Shown: positions 1 to 11,019, numbered from the stretch's first letter. The stretch: DNA of 64,000 nucleotides from Petaurus breviceps papuanus (GCA_028583685.1 JAMXIF010000022.1:3424782-3488781); one strand, 5' to 3'. Notes: generated by a model from the letters alone, not told the origin. Made by a program: numbers and translations.

Positions 1-300
1 CCAGTCAACATCTGGGTTTCCACATCTGGGTTTTTCAAAGCCAGGGGGGCCCTGGACAACGGCTTCCCAGAATACAGATCAAATCACAGAACACTTCTCA
101 AAGTGAGCCCCCAAAACAAAGCTTCACATCAGAGCTTATATAGCCTTCTCCTGGCTCAGAGAATGTAACAACCTTATTGACCCACTGGCCAATCAAAAAG
201 TATCTACTGAAAAACAAGCCTCCCACCCCAGGCTTCAGGTGCACTTTAGGCTAGGGGCAGGGAAGATCTTCCAAATTTGCATTCCCATTACAGTGATGTC
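1..300 (-). mobile_element. Unclassified LTR-like repeat (possible)
   Basis: On the reverse strand a TATA-like motif (gctatataagc, about 133-144) is followed by roughly 140 bases running to the window edge, and the short phrase acatctgggttt is repeated near the edge (about 9-32). This promoter-like layout would fit the end of an old LTR cut by the window boundary. I see no clear terminal TG/CA pair, primer-binding site or internal retroviral coding sequence, so another interspersed repeat is equally possible. Confidence 0.25.
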
Positions 301-1085
301 TTTTGATTCATGCATAAATTGGATTTAAGTGAGGCAAAGTTACATAGAATTATTGACCTCACTCTGTCCTCCAGAATAATCACAGTCCAGTGGCATGACA
401 GAGTCAAAATGATTGGTGATGGCTCAAGATGCAATAAATGACCTTGGCATCTTCAATGTCTAGCCAAGTTCTAAGCACTCCACAGCACCTACTTAGGCTG
501 CCTTCAAGGCTGTTGGGACAAATTGTTCTCATCCAATCACTGCACCAGGGGAAGTCTTCACAAGTTTGAGGTAGACACCCACTAACTCACTGATGCGTTG
601 ATACCCCTCAGTTACCCTCACCCTGGTTTAGCCTGTCTGCCAAAAGGGTTTACTGGGGTGTGGCTGCTGCTCATGCTACAGTTTCTTGGAGCCACAGGTG
701 AGAGTTGGGTGGAACAGGTGGACATTGAAAGTGGAAAGCAGCCCAGAAAAGGGCTCAGCAGCCTTCACACCAGTACCACACTTCCCTGAAGACACACCTT
801 ACACCCCAATTCTGCATATAACAGAGAAACACTGAAGCTCATTGAGGGGAGGTAGGGTAATATGGTTGGATCTTCACTTTAGAAAAATCACCTTGACAGT
901 CAATGGAAGGACAGAATGGAGCGAAGAGAGAATTGTCAGGGAGACCAGGAAAAAAAGATCATAAAGGACCACACTCAGGGTTTTTGTTTGTTTGTGTTTG
1001 GTTTTGCTTGGGGTTTTTGTTTTTGTAGCCATATCAATGGAGAAAAGGGAACATATAAGGAGATTCTGAGTAAGAAAAATGTAAG
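301..1085. other. Unassigned sequence, no gene recognised
   Basis: No motif of a known gene or clear repeat was recognised. Short open frames exist on both strands, including one at 598-789 that starts with a hydrophobic stretch. They have no plausible splice context, and the one at 916-1443 runs into repeat sequence. A T/G-rich simple stretch lies at about 980-1030. Confidence 0.4.
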
Positions 1086-1235
1086 TTTAAGTCCCTCTGC
1101 TGTTATATACTTGCTATGTGACCCTGGGCAAGTCACTAACTTCTCAGATCTCACAAAACTTTCTGAGCCTGGGTTGCTAAATACTCTCCAGTCAGCATTG
1201 CTAGACCAGATTTCCTCATGGAAACTTCCCACCCT
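1086..1235 (+). mobile_element. MIR-like CORE-SINE fragment
   Basis: The phrase ctatgtgaccctgggcaagt followed by a run resembling cctcagatctc matches the conserved core of mammalian MIR/CORE-SINEs in sense orientation. The tRNA-related head is weak. It is an ancient, decayed non-autonomous element mobilised by L2 machinery. Confidence 0.6.
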
Positions 1236-1288
1236 AATTAAAGCACAGGTACCCTCTCCTCTCCATCTTCCTGTCAAAAAAACAAAAG

Positions 1289-1432
1289 ATACTTCCAACT
1301 CTAACATTCTATATTTTGAGGCGCCTTCCAACACTGATATTCTGTGCTCCAGCATTGATATTCTGTGCTCTGAGGTTTCTTCCCTCTCTAATGTTCAGTA
1401 TTCTAAGACCCCTTCCAGCTCTGACATCCTAT
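1289..1432 (+). repeat. Minisatellite made of SINE-tail units
   Basis: Four to five imperfect copies of a roughly 31-base unit (ccttccarctctraYattctrtg plus a spacer) lie in tandem. The unit matches the 3' tail found after several CORE-SINE copies in this window (for example about 14505-14605, 10990-11020 and 60745-60775). It probably arose by expansion of one SINE tail. Confidence 0.6.
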
Positions 1433-1820
1433 TCCAAGCATGAATTTACGGGGTAAATTCTATTGTTATTTGCACAAGATACAGTCCTCAGTTTGTATAC
1501 TTGTTGTCATAAGAAACAGGGGAGGAGGCTCCTGTCAAGGAGAAGTTATTGTTGAGTTTCCAGGCAACAAACTTGTCTGCCAGCAACAAAAGGAGCAATT
1601 AACTTCCCCATTGTGTGGCAAGCTGAGCCTCTTTAAACCAGGCCAGTGCAGAATGGAGGTTGGCAGGCTGTTGGGGAAAGGGGTCTCAGGAAGAGGGAGT
1701 GCAAATATAGACTCAAGAAGGAGAAATCTTTCTTCTGCTTTAGGACACGTTCTCTCTTATCTGGCAGAAAAGAATCCCAAGAAAGTGGGTTTCCAATCCA
1801 ACCTATCACAGAATTTGAGA
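1433..1820. other. Unassigned sequence
   Basis: No gene or clear repeat recognised. The overlapping open frames at 1440-1850 and 1646-1906 lack any recognisable domain, and their ends run into the L3 fossil downstream. Confidence 0.4.
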
Positions 1821-1824
1821 GTTA

Positions 1825-2475
1825 CAAGGAACCTCAGTGGCCATTTTTAGTTCAACTCACACACCTAAGTTGGGCACTCATGACCTCCCAAACAGTCCAT
1901 TCATGACACTTTGGGAGCAGTTCTAATTGTTAGGAAGTATTTTAGTTTGTTTGTTGTGGCAACATCAAACTTCTTTGAAAATTTCACATACAATGCTCCT
2001 GGTTCTACCCTCTGGGGTCTAACAGAACAAGATTAATCAATCCATCTTCCTCTTCACAGCCCTTCATATATTTGAAGTCAGCTACCATGTGCCCTGTCCC
2101 AGTCTTCTCTTCAGCTGGCTAATCACCCCCACTCTAGAAGCAATCCTCCTATGCCATGGACTCAAGGCCCGTCATCGTCCTGCCTGCTCTCCCCTAGCTC
2201 CTCACCAGCTTGCTCATACCCCTCCTCGAATACAATGCCCCCAACTGAATATGGTATACTCTAGATGGGGTCTGACCAGGGCTGATTACAGTGGGAATAT
2301 GACCTTCTTAATCTTGGGAACTTGGCCTCATCTGGGGATGTCTAATGAATGACTCTCCAGATCATATGGAATTTTTACAGTTTCCACATCATCCTGTTGA
2401 CTCATTTTGAGATTACAATCCACTAAAGTCCCCAAGCTCTTTCAGAAAATCTGTTATCTAACCATGTCTCCACTG
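1825..2475 (-). mobile_element. L3/CR1 LINE fragment
   Basis: Read on the reverse strand this follows the conserved 3' part of L3/CR1 elements. Landmarks on the plus strand are ctgttaactaatt-like and ctaattgttaggaagt, then ggttctaccctctggggtct, agcccttcatatatttgaag, ggggtctgaccaggg and ctgttgactcat in the expected order. This ancient non-LTR retrotransposon is long dead. The open frame at 2089-2352 is an antisense reading of it. Confidence 0.85.
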
Positions 2476-2489
2476 TTCTGTATTTAGAA

Positions 2490-2530
2490 AAGGTTTTTTG
2501 TTTGTTTGTTTGTTTGTCTGTTTGTTTTAA
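2490..2530 (+). repeat. (TTTG)n simple repeat
   Basis: A run of tttg units with one tctg variant. It follows the L3 fragment and may derive from an oligo-T stretch. Confidence 0.85.
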
Positions 2531-2734
2531 ATACAGGTGAGAGAAGCAGCCACAGGGAGAACTTGGACTAGCAAGCTGACTTTCCTGTTGGCATGAATAG
2601 CTCTGAGCCCAGCCTTGCTAGCAAAGCAACCATTATTTAGCATAGTGTCAGCCTGATGAGATAATGAGAATGAGAATGAAGAAAGGCACCACTATAATAA
2701 TAAACTTTTAATTTGTATGGCACTTCAGGGACCA

Positions 2735-2830
2735 AACCAGAAAATATTTATTAAGAACCTACTATGTGCAAGGCAAAACAATTAAAAATGATGCAGCTTT
2801 CAAAGCTCTTTCACTCTAATGAAGGAGTAT
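2735..2830 (-). mobile_element. L2 3' end fragment
   Basis: The phrase tattaagaacctactatgtg followed by caaggc and later ctttcactctaatga is the reverse complement of the L2 3' terminus (agtgcctggcacatagtagg in sense). Decayed. Confidence 0.65.
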
Positions 2831-2954
2831 GATCAAGATGATGATGGTGATGTTGATGATATAAAGGATAATGGTGGTGGTAGAATAGCTACCTATCTCA
2901 GGACCATTTCTATCTAGATTCCATTGAATATAAAATCAGAAGAAACGGGAGAAT

Positions 2955-3112
2955 AATAGCAGCTCAGATTCCTATAGCACTTTTACAAAAAGTAGCAAAA
3001 AAAAAGCTAGTTAGGGAGATAAGACAAGTGTTAAATGACAGGGCTGGAATTAGAACCCAGGTATCCATGTTTTCCACTCTAGCACACTGCTTCCTCTTAC
3101 ACAGTGTGATCC
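2955..3112 (-). mobile_element. MIR fragment
   Basis: Contains a reverse MIR core and tRNA-side part, with ggctggaattagaacccagg followed by cactctagcacactgcttcc. It lies just outside the 3' end of the large L1. Confidence 0.6.
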
Positions 3113-3714
3113 TTCACACCCTGGGAGGAAAGAGGGATTCCACTTTCTACTTCATTTTTTAAAAATTTAATTAATTTATTTATTTACTTTTAGTTTACAA
3201 CATTCAGTTCCACAAGCTTTTGAGTTCCAAATTTTCTCCCTATCTCTCTCCTCCCCCATTCCCCTCTATGGTGGCATGCAATCCTATATAGGTTCTACAG
3301 ATACCTTCTTGTTAAACATTAGTCAAGTTGTAAAGAAGGATTACAACCAATGGAATGAACAATAAAGAAGGAATAAAACAAAACAAAAAAGAAGAGAGAG
3401 CAGGTAGTTTGCTTCAATCTACATTCAGACTCCATAATTCTTTCTCTGGATGTGGATAGCCACTTCCATCACGAGTCCTTTGGAGGTATCTTATACCCTT
3501 GCATTGCTGAGAGGAGCCCAGTTTATCAAAGTTAGTCATCAGAGATACAATGTGTCTGTAATTGTGTACAATGCTCTCTTGGTTCTGCTCCTCTCACTCA
3601 GCATCAGTTGAAGTCTCTCCAGGTTAATATGCAGTCTGTCTGCTCCTCATTTCTTATAGCACAATAGTATTCCATTACATTCATATACCACAACTTGTTT
3701 AGCCATTCCCCAAT

Positions 3715-4463
3715 TTATGGGCATCCCTTTGATTTCCAATTCTTTGCCACCACAAAAAAGAACTGCCATATATATTTTTGTCCTTGTCCCACTTGCATGA
3801 TCTCTTTGGGATACAAACCTAGAAGAGACATTGCTGGGTCAAAGGGTATGCACATTTTTATAGCCCTTTGGTCATAGTTCCAAAATGTCTTCCAGAATGG
3901 TTGGATCCATTTACAACTCCACCAACAATGCATTAGTGTTCAAATTTCCCCCCATATTATCCAGCATTTATCATTTTCATGTTTTTTTTCATGTTGCCAA
4001 TCTGACAGGTGCGATGTGGTACTTCAGAATCATTTTGGTTTGCTTTTCTGTAATCACACAGTGATTTAGAGCATTTTTTCATATACTTATAGATATCTTT
4101 AACTTCTTCTGAAAACTGCCTCTTCATGTCCTTTGACCATTTATCAATTAGGGAATGACTTGTATTCTTATATATTAGACCCAATTCTCTGTGTGTTTTA
4201 GAAAGAAGTCCTTTATCAGAGACACTGGTTGTAAAAATTCTTTCCCAATTTTCTGGTTCCCTCCTAATCTTGGTTACATTGGCTTTGTTTATACAAAACA
4301 TTTTCAATTTAATGTACTCAAAATTATCCATTTTGTATTCCCTAATGTTCTCTATCTCTTGTTTGGTCATAAATTCTTTCCTTCTCCATAAATCTAACAG
4401 GTAAACCATTCCTTGCTCTCCCAGATTGCTTACAGTATCAGCCTTTATATCTAGATCGTGCAC
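3715..4463 (-). pseudogene. L1 ORF2 C-terminal region (decayed)
   Basis: Two reverse-strand frames read as the L1 ORF2 C-terminus. The frame at 3957-4463 contains SLIDKWSKDMKRQFSEEVKD followed by a MKKCSKSL block, equivalent to the conserved AKQF/HMKKCS region of human ORF2p. The frame at 3715-3933 contains MCIPFDPAMSLLGLYPKE, equivalent to the LPFDPAIPLLGIYPK motif. The frames are out of phase with each other and the upstream end is disturbed by the (GT)n tract. Confidence 0.88.
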
Positions 4464-4471
4464 ACATTTAG

Positions 4472-4473
<2 letters not shown>

Positions 4474-4505
<32 letters not shown>
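4474..4505 (+). repeat. (GT)n microsatellite inside L1 ORF2
   Basis: About sixteen gt units sit between L1 ORF2 segments that are otherwise contiguous (acatttagac before, atggtgtaagatattt after). The repeat therefore arose after the L1 inserted. Confidence 0.95.
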
Positions 4506-4507
<2 letters not shown>

Positions 4508-5224
4508 GTGTAAGATATTTGTCTGTACCCAGTTTCTGCCATACTATTTTCCAGTTTTCCCGGAAGTTTTGTCACATAGTGAGTGCTTATCCCAGAAGCT
4601 GGAATCTTTGGGTTTATCAAACAGTAGATTACTATACTCATTGACTACTGATTCTCTTGTACCCAATCTATTCCACTGATCTGCTACTCTATTCCTCAGC
4701 CAGTACCAAATTGTTTTGATGACTGCTGCTTTATAATACAGGTTAAAATCTGATATGGCTGGGCCACCTTCCCTAGCACTTCTTTTTATTAATTCCCTTG
4801 ATATTCTGGACCGTTTGTTATTCTAGATGAAATTTATTACTATTTTTCCAGTTCTATGAAATAAAATTTTGATTGGTATGGCACTAAATAGGTAAATTAA
4901 TTTAGATAAAAATTGTCATTTTTATTATATTAGCTCGACCTAGCCACGAGCAACTGATGTTCTTCCAATTATTTAGATATGACTTTATTTATGTGAAAAA
5001 TGTTTTGTTCATATAGCTCCAGGGTTTGTTTTGGCAGATATGCTCCCAAATACTTTATAATGTCTACAGTAACTTTAAATGGAATTTCTCTTTCCATTTC
5101 TTGATATTGGGCTTCATTAGAAATATATAGGAATGCTGAGGATTTATGTATGTTTATTTTATATCCTACAACTTTGCTAAATTTATTTATTATCTCAAGT
5201 AGTTTTTTACTTGATTCTCTAAGT

Positions 5225-5250
5225 ATATTATCATATTATCTGCAAAGATT
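5225..5250 (-). pseudogene. L1 reverse-transcriptase catalytic box, mutated
   Basis: The reverse strand at about 5232-5246 reads F-A-D-N-M where active L1 ORF2 has FADDM. One of the two metal-binding aspartates is replaced, so this copy could not polymerise even in frame. It is in the right place relative to the upstream RT block at 5648-6076. Confidence 0.75.
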
Positions 5251-5647
5251 GATAGCTTAATCTCTGTTGCCTAATCTGATTCCTTCAATTTTTTTTCTTT
5301 TTTTATTGCTACAGCTAACATTTCTAGTACAAAACTTAATAACTTGAGTGACAGTGGGACATTCTTGTTTCACTCCCTAACTTATTGGAAATGCTTTTAA
5401 CTTATCCCCTTTACATATAATATTTGCTGATTGTTTTAGATAGATGTTACTTATTATTGTAAGGAAGACTCCATTTATACTCATGATTTCTAGCATTTTT
5501 AATAGGAATGGGTGCTGTATTTTGTCAAAAGCTTTTTCTGCATCATTGAGATAATCATATGATTTCTACTAGTTTTGTTGTTGATATGAGCAATTGTACT
5601 AATAGTTTTCCTAATATTGAAACAGTCTTGCATTCTTGGAATGAATC

Positions 5648-6076
5648 TTACTGATAAAAATGTATCATTCTTGTGATAAGTTGCTGTAATCTTTTTGCTA
5701 ATGATTTATTTAATATTTTTGCATCTATATTCCTGAGGGAAATTGGTCTATAATTTTCTTTCTCTATTTTAGCTCTCCCCAATTTAGGTATCAATACCAT
5801 ATTTGTATGGCAAAAATAATTTGGTAGCACTCCTCCAGTTTTCCCAAATAATCTGTAAAGTATTGGAATCAATTGTTCTTTAAATGTTTGATAGAATTCA
5901 CTTGTAAATTCATAGGAAAAAAAAATCCTAGGGAGTTCATTGATGGTTTGTTCAATATCTTTTTCTGAGATAAGTTTATTTAAGTATTTTACTTCCTCTT
6001 CAGTTAATCCGGGCAACTTATATTTTTGTAAATATTCAACCATTTCACTAAGATTGTCAAATTTATAGGCATGCAA
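5648..6076 (-). pseudogene. L1 ORF2 reverse transcriptase, N-terminal block
   Basis: A 142-codon reverse frame contains [20 protein letters not shown], then [19 protein letters not shown]. This is the classic first RT motif of L1 ([28 protein letters not shown] in human). The preceding residues match the linker between endonuclease and RT ([20 protein letters not shown]). The domain continues at lower coordinates but is frame-broken. Confidence 0.92.
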
Positions 6077-6213
6077 TTGGGCAAAATAATTCCTAATTAT
6101 TGTTCTAATTTCCTCTTCATTGGAGACAAATTCACCCTTTTCACTTTTTTATACTGGTAATTTGGTTTTCTTCTTTCTCTTTTTTAATCAAATTGACTAA
6201 AGCTTTATGAGTT

Positions 6214-6807
6214 TTAGTTTTGTTTTTTTTTTTCACAAAACCGGTTCTTAGTTTTATTTATTAGTTTAATAGTTTTCTTAATTTCAATTTTATTAATCTC
6301 TGCTTTGGTTTTCAGTATTTCTAATTTAGTATTTAATTGGGGATTTAAAATTTGTTCATTTTCTAGATTTTTCAGTTGCATGCTCAATTCACTGATCTGT
6401 TTTTTCTCTATTTTATTCATGTAAACATTCAGAGATATAAAACTTCCCCTAAGAATCTTTTTTACTGCATCCCATAAGTTTTGGTATATTGTCTCATTAT
6501 TGTCATTCTCTTGAATGGAGTTACTGATTATTTTTACGATTTGTTGTTTGACCCACTCATTCTTCAGTATTAGATTATTTAGTTTCCAATTAGTTTTTAG
6601 TCTATCTTTCCATGACCTTTTATTACACATAATGTTTATTTCATCATGATCTGAAAAAGATGCATTTAATATTTCTGCCTTTCTGCACTGTATTGTGGGG
6701 TTTTTATGCCCTAGTACAGGGTCTATTTTTCTGTATATGCAATGTACTCTTGAGAAGAAGGTATATTCCTTTTTGTCCCCATTCAGTTTTCTCCAGGGGT
6801 CTATCAT
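6214..6807 (-). pseudogene. L1 ORF2 endonuclease C-terminus and linker
   Basis: A 197-codon reverse frame. It begins MIDPWRKLNGDKKEYTFFS, the counterpart of the L1 endonuclease block ending in EYTFFSAPH. It then has YRKIDPVLGHK and SFSDHDEIN, the conserved SDH catalytic triad region of the APE-like endonuclease. A long charged helical linker follows. Upstream, at 6810-7070, a broken frame continues with residues matching TILVG. This is the best-preserved protein stretch of the L1. Confidence 0.92.
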
Positions 6808-7084
6808 ATCTACATTCTCTAAAATTCTATTTGCCTCCTTAACTTCTTTCTTGTTTATTTTGTGGTTAGATTTATTGAGTTCAGGGGGGGAGAGTTCAGG
6901 TCCCCACTAGAATAGTTTTGGTATCTACTTCTTCCTCTAACTCCCTTAACTTCTCCTCTAAGAATCTGGATGTATATACACTTTGGTGGATGTATAGCAC
7001 TTGGTGTATATATTTTTAGTAATGACATTGCGTCATTCTCAATGGTGCCTTTTAGTAGGACATAGTTTCCTTCCCTATCTCTCT

Positions 7085-7235
7085 CTTTTTTTTAAGCAAT
7101 TGGGGTTAAGTAACTTGCTCAAGGTTCCATGGCCAGTTATTTTGTGTGGGTGCCAAGTATCTGAGGCTGGAACCGATCCTGGGTCTCCTGATGCTGGGGC
7201 CAGCGCTCTTACTCGCTGCGCCACCTAACCGCCCC
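7085..7235 (-). mobile_element. tRNA-derived SINE in L1 endonuclease
   Basis: A reverse SINE of about 150 bases: T-run, aagcaattggggttaagtaa, ggccagttat, then ctcgctgcgccacctaaccg as the antisense tRNA-like head. Flanking matches (ttccctatctct on the left, ttccttatctct on the right) look like a target-site duplication. It splits the L1 endonuclease frame, so it is younger than the L1. Confidence 0.88.
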
Positions 7236-7925
7236 TTTCCTTATCTCTTTTAATTAGATCAATTTTTTGCTTTTGCTTTGTCTGAGATTAGGATTGCAAC
7301 CCCTGATATTTTTTTAACTTTAGCTGAAGTGTAATATATTCTACTCTAGATTTTTTTTTTACCTTTACTCTGTGTGTATGCCCCATTTCAAATGTGTTTC
7401 TTGTAAACAGCATATTTTAGGATATTCTGCTATCCACCTCCATTTTAAGAGAAGGTTCATCCCATTTCACATTCAAAGTTGTGATTACTATTTATATCTT
7501 TCTCTCCATCCTATTCCCTCCCCTGTTTATGCTTGTATATCTCCCTTGCCCTCCTTAAGAGCTTTCATTTTGACCACTGTCTCCCTCAATATTCCCTCCC
7601 TGTCAGCCCCCCTCCCTTCTCCTACCCTTTCCCTTTACTATTTATTCCCTTCCCTCTAATCCCTCCCCCCTTTTCTTTCTCCTTTCCCTTCCTACTGCCT
7701 GTAGGGCATGTTAAATTTTTATATTTAACAAAGTATGTTATTCCCTCCTTCAACCAAATCTGATGAAAATAAATCTCAAACAATGTTCCTCTCTCTCCCT
7801 TCTTTCCCTCCACTATAATAAGTTTTTTGTGTCTCTTCACATTAGATTTCTATACTTAACTGAGTATGTTATTCCCTCCTTGAACCAAAACCAATGAGAA
7901 TAAAGCTCTTACACTTCCTGCTTTA

Positions 7926-8095
7926 TAGATGGGGTGAGTCCCAGAGAATGAAAGCCATTTTTCCCCTTCAGCAGTAAGACTGACAAGAGGAACCGAAATT
8001 GCCCACTAAAATAAAACTCTTCACAAAGCAAATGTCTTACAACCATTCTCCTTCTTCAAAGAAACTCAGGTCATACTAGTTCCAAATTGGCCCGA
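7926..8095. other. Short unassigned segment
   Basis: Between the L1 truncation point and an L2 fragment. No gene or repeat recognised. Confidence 0.3.
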
Positions 8096-8099
8096 GGAC

Positions 8100-8225
8100 A
8101 CCAGACAATGAGCCTTTATTAAGCTCCTATTATTTTCCAGGGATACAAAGCAAGGGAGTAACATCATTTCTTTATTCATTCACACTCTAATGGAGGAGAG
8201 AACATACAAAAGTTATTAAGAAGTA
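8100..8225 (-). mobile_element. L2 3' end fragment
   Basis: cctttattaagctcctatta, then ccagggatacaaagcaag and cacactctaatggaggag in order give the reverse complement of the L2 3' terminus. Confidence 0.7.
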
Positions 8226-8244
8226 AAAGGCCTCTTTAAAATAG

Positions 8245-8715
8245 TGAAGTGCCTTCAGAGAAACCTGGAAAGACTTATATGAACTGATGCTGAGTGAGGG
8301 GGACAGAACCAGGAGAACATTGTACACAGTAACAGCCACAGTGTATGAGGATGGATTTTGATAGACTTAGCTCTTCGCAGCAATGCTAGAAACTAAAACA
8401 ATTCCAAAGGACACATAATGGAAATTGCCAGCCACATTCAGAGAAAGAGCTACGGAGATGGAACGCTGAACAAATGAGACAATTTTCTTATTTTGTTTTG
8501 TTTCATTCTGCTATTTTTTTCTTTCTCATAGTTTTTCCCATTCATTATAATTCTTCTATGCCACATGACTAATATGAAAGTGTGCTTACTAGGAGTGTAT
8601 GTGTAAAGCGCAAATCTGATTGCAAGCCGTCTTGGGTGGGGAGGGAAAGAAAATTTAAAACTTATGAAAGTGAATGTTGAAAACTAAAATGAAATAATTT
8701 AATTATTAAAAAGAG
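8245..8715 (+). mobile_element. L1 3' end (5'-truncated)
   Basis: Forward 3' terminal piece of the marsupial L1. It contains cctggaaagacttatatgaa, agaaccaggagaacattgta, then the U-rich and G-rich 3'UTR (gggtggggagggaaagaaaa) and gaatgttgaaaactaaaatg before an A-rich tail. The same 3'UTR occurs at 32400-32915 and, inverted, at 12035-12560. Confidence 0.85.
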
Positions 8716-8727
8716 AAGTACTACTGG

Positions 8728-8872
8728 TTCCTTATAAAAATGAGGAGACTAGGGCCTAAAGAGTTAAAATTATATGTCTAAGTTCACACAGGAAGTGTTT
8801 AGAAGAACTGGAATTCATACTCAGGTCCTGTGTCTTTAAATCTACTAGTCTTCTTGCTATATGCTACAGGCC
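8728..8872 (-). mobile_element. MIR fragment
   Basis: The antisense MIR core (aaaatgaggagactagggcc, gttcacacagg, catactcaggtcctgtgtc) is recognisable but diverged. Confidence 0.65.
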
Positions 8873-8879
8873 TTGGGTC

Positions 8880-9010
8880 ATTCAGTCAATAAACATTGAC
8901 TAAGTATCTCCAGTGTGCCAAGTACTGTCCCCAGCTCTGTAGATACAAAAAGCAGACACAAGACAGTCCTGCCCTAAAGGAGCTTACAATCTAATGGGTA
9001 TAGTACCATA
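8880..9010 (-). mobile_element. L2 3' end fragment
   Basis: ataaacattgactaagtatc, gtgccaagtactgt and ccctaaaggagcttacaatc are in the order of the inverted L2 terminus. Confidence 0.75.
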
Positions 9011-9019
9011 GAGTGAATA

Positions 9020-9180
9020 GAGTTGTGAATATGGAATCAGAGGGCTGAGTACTATTATTTACTGTATGTTCAACCTTGAACATGTGACATTTTTTCTGGG
9101 CCTCAGGTTTCCTCTCTAAAATTAGGGTTTTAGATGAGATAACCTCTGTGACCCATTCTAGCTTTAAATGCTTTTAGTGT
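9020..9180 (+). mobile_element. MIR/THER-type SINE fragment
   Basis: Weak tRNA-side sequence (gtgaatatggaatcagaggg), a broken core, and a 3' tail close to cattctagctttaaatgc. Diverged. Confidence 0.45.
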
Positions 9181-9624
9181 GTTCCTGCTCTCTGTCTTTT
9201 ATGATCCCACTTTATCTGTAAGTCACACATCTCCATCCACTCCTCTGACCCTCAGCGGTTTCATTGGATTTTGACCTTGAAGGTTGATGTCTTGCTTATC
9301 TAAGCATTGACCAGAGCCTCATGAGTACCTGCCCTGCCTACAGCTGTGCTCCAGCCTTGCTTCTAAACAGATATTACCAAACGTTAGTGAGCTCTAGGGA
9401 CCATGCCTAGTCAAGACCTGGAAAGTCCAGTTTGAAGATTGGAATGAGCCCAGAGATGATAGTGAAGACCCTCTGCCTCACCTTTTCACTGGACTGTAGG
9501 AACCTAATCCAATTGGAGCCAGCCTGACTCACAAAGACCCCCAAAATGCCAGTTAATTGAGAAGTAATAGAAAGAACAGCAGACTTGCAGGCAGAAGACT
9601 CAGGTTCCATTTCCTCTTCTAGGT

Positions 9625-9868
9625 CAGATGGTAGATAAAGCAGTGATCCTGGAATCTGGGAGACCTGAGTTCAAATTCAGCCTCAGGCACTTAATAGCTG
9701 GGTAACCCTAGGTAAGTGACAACCTCAGTCTATCTCTATGCTCATCTGCAAACTGGGAAGGGCAATAATAATAGCACCTACCTCCCAGGGTTATTGTGAG
9801 AATCAAATGAGGAAATACTCATGAAGTGCTTTGCAAACCTTAAAGTGTCATGTAAATGGTAACAATTC
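9625..9868 (+). mobile_element. MIR SINE, nearly complete
   Basis: Sense MIR. It has the tRNA-like half (gcagtgatcctggaatctgg, gagttcaaattcag), the core (atagctgggtaaccctagg) and the 3' half ending in gggttattgtgagaatcaa and aagtgctttgcaaac. About 240 bases, close to full length. Confidence 0.88.
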
Positions 9869-10070
9869 ATTGTGCAGTCTGGGACAAGTGACTTTATTTT
9901 TTAGCCTCAGTTGCAGGCTCTTTAAAATGAGGGAGTGAATTAAATGAACTCTGAAGCTCCTATCTAGATCTGACTAGATTCTGTTTTCCTTAGGTCTCTT
10001 CCATACCAGTAGCATTCTTTGTACAATTTGTTAGCATGTTAGTTAGGTAGTATATACAGTTAGCTAGTTT

Positions 10071-10312
10071 GGGCAGCTAGATGGCACAGTGGATTGAGTG
10101 GCAGACCTGGAATCAGAAGGATCTGAGTTCAAATCTGACCTCAGACACTTACTAGCTGGGTGACCCTGGGCAAGTTACTTAATCCTGTTTAACTCAGTTT
10201 CTCCATCTGTAAAATGAACTGGAGAAGGAAATGACAAGCTACTCCAGGATCTTTGCCAAGAGAACTCATGAAGAGTTGGACACAATTAAAAAAAGAATGA
10301 ACAACAGTTTGC
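10071..10312 (+). mobile_element. tRNA/CORE SINE, full length
   Basis: Begins gggcagctagatggcacagt and has the B-box-like gagttcaaatctgacc. The core is tagctgggtgaccctgggca, the tail gttggacacaattaaaaaaa with gaatgaacaacag. This is the long (about 240 base) marsupial SINE type, also at 27073, 30025, 56935 and, inverted, at 17775 and 37501. Confidence 0.92.
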
Positions 10313-10383
10313 TGGCATATGAGCCTGATTTTACAATCACACTAAATCTTTTCCAGTCACATATGTACCAATGCCTTTACTGA

Positions 10384-10520
10384 CCAGGGGTACTTAAACT
10401 TTTGGATGTGTATCCTGGGACACATTTGGCACTCCAAGGAAGCCTTGGGACCCCCTTAAAATAATTATGTTTTCTGACTAATTGAGGAAATGCTGTATTT
10501 CAGAGCTATGTATAAAGGTA
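10384..10520 (+). mobile_element. DNA-transposon-like fossil
   Basis: Starts caggggtacttaaacttttg and includes gggacccccttaaaataa. The copy at 36345-36480 shares the layout (ggggattcttaacctttttg ... gaccccttctcataatattt). The gggttcttaacc start resembles old mammalian hAT-type ends. Family not assigned. Confidence 0.45.
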
Positions 10521-10719
10521 TTCAAGTTCACTCTGAAATCTATCCAATATCCCTTTGTGCCCCAACATAAAAGCTCTCATTTTACCCTGATTTCTATATT
10601 TCTTTTAGCAGTAAACACCTTTGAACAAATTAATAAATTGCTGCTAGATTTGTTTATTTTTATTAATTTAGTGAGGGGCATGGATTATAGCCATAAGTTC
10701 TTATCCAGGTGTGACATTC

Positions 10720-10915
10720 ATAAGATTATAGGATCATGGCAGAAAAGTTGGAAGAGAACTTTAAGGCCATTTCTTCCAACCCTTTCATTTTTTTAAATGA
10801 GAAACTAGGGTCTAATTAGTCCAAATAATACAGGTAATAGTAAGTACCAGATGGAACCCTGATCTTTTGACTTCAATCCATCATTCTTGCTATCATAGCC
10901 CAGTGCCTTATCCAT
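10720..10915 (-). mobile_element. MIR/CORE-SINE fragment
   Basis: Inverted copy. ggaagagaactttaaggcca, ttccaacccttt and tttaaatgagaaactagg match the antisense tail and core, ending in catagcccagtgcc on the tRNA side. Confidence 0.65.
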
Positions 10916-11019
10916 GTTCTAGGTTTTGAATATTATCTGTTCTAAGGCCCCCAATGGTCCTGACACTGATGTTCTATAGTCTTGGATTTCTTTGTTCCAA
11001 GAATCCTTCCAGCTCTAAC

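Larger units (their letters stand above)
3155..7925 (-). mobile_element. Long L1 LINE, 5'-truncated, decayed
   Basis: Reverse-strand L1. The 3'UTR with T-rich left end (the A tail) lies at about 3155-3640. The ORF2 C-terminus follows at about 3690-4465, reverse transcriptase at roughly 4900-6080 and endonuclease at 6210-7510. A pyrimidine-rich ORF1-ORF2 spacer runs to about 7925, where the copy is 5'-truncated before ORF1. A SINE interrupts the endonuclease region and a (GT)n tract has grown inside ORF2. Frame is broken many times, so the copy is dead. Residue blocks matching mammalian L1 ORF2 are listed under the separate entries. Confidence 0.92.

Noticed and set aside
916-1443. 175-codon forward frame
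   Set aside because: Its second half is a SINE fragment and the SINE-tail minisatellite; no recognisable protein.
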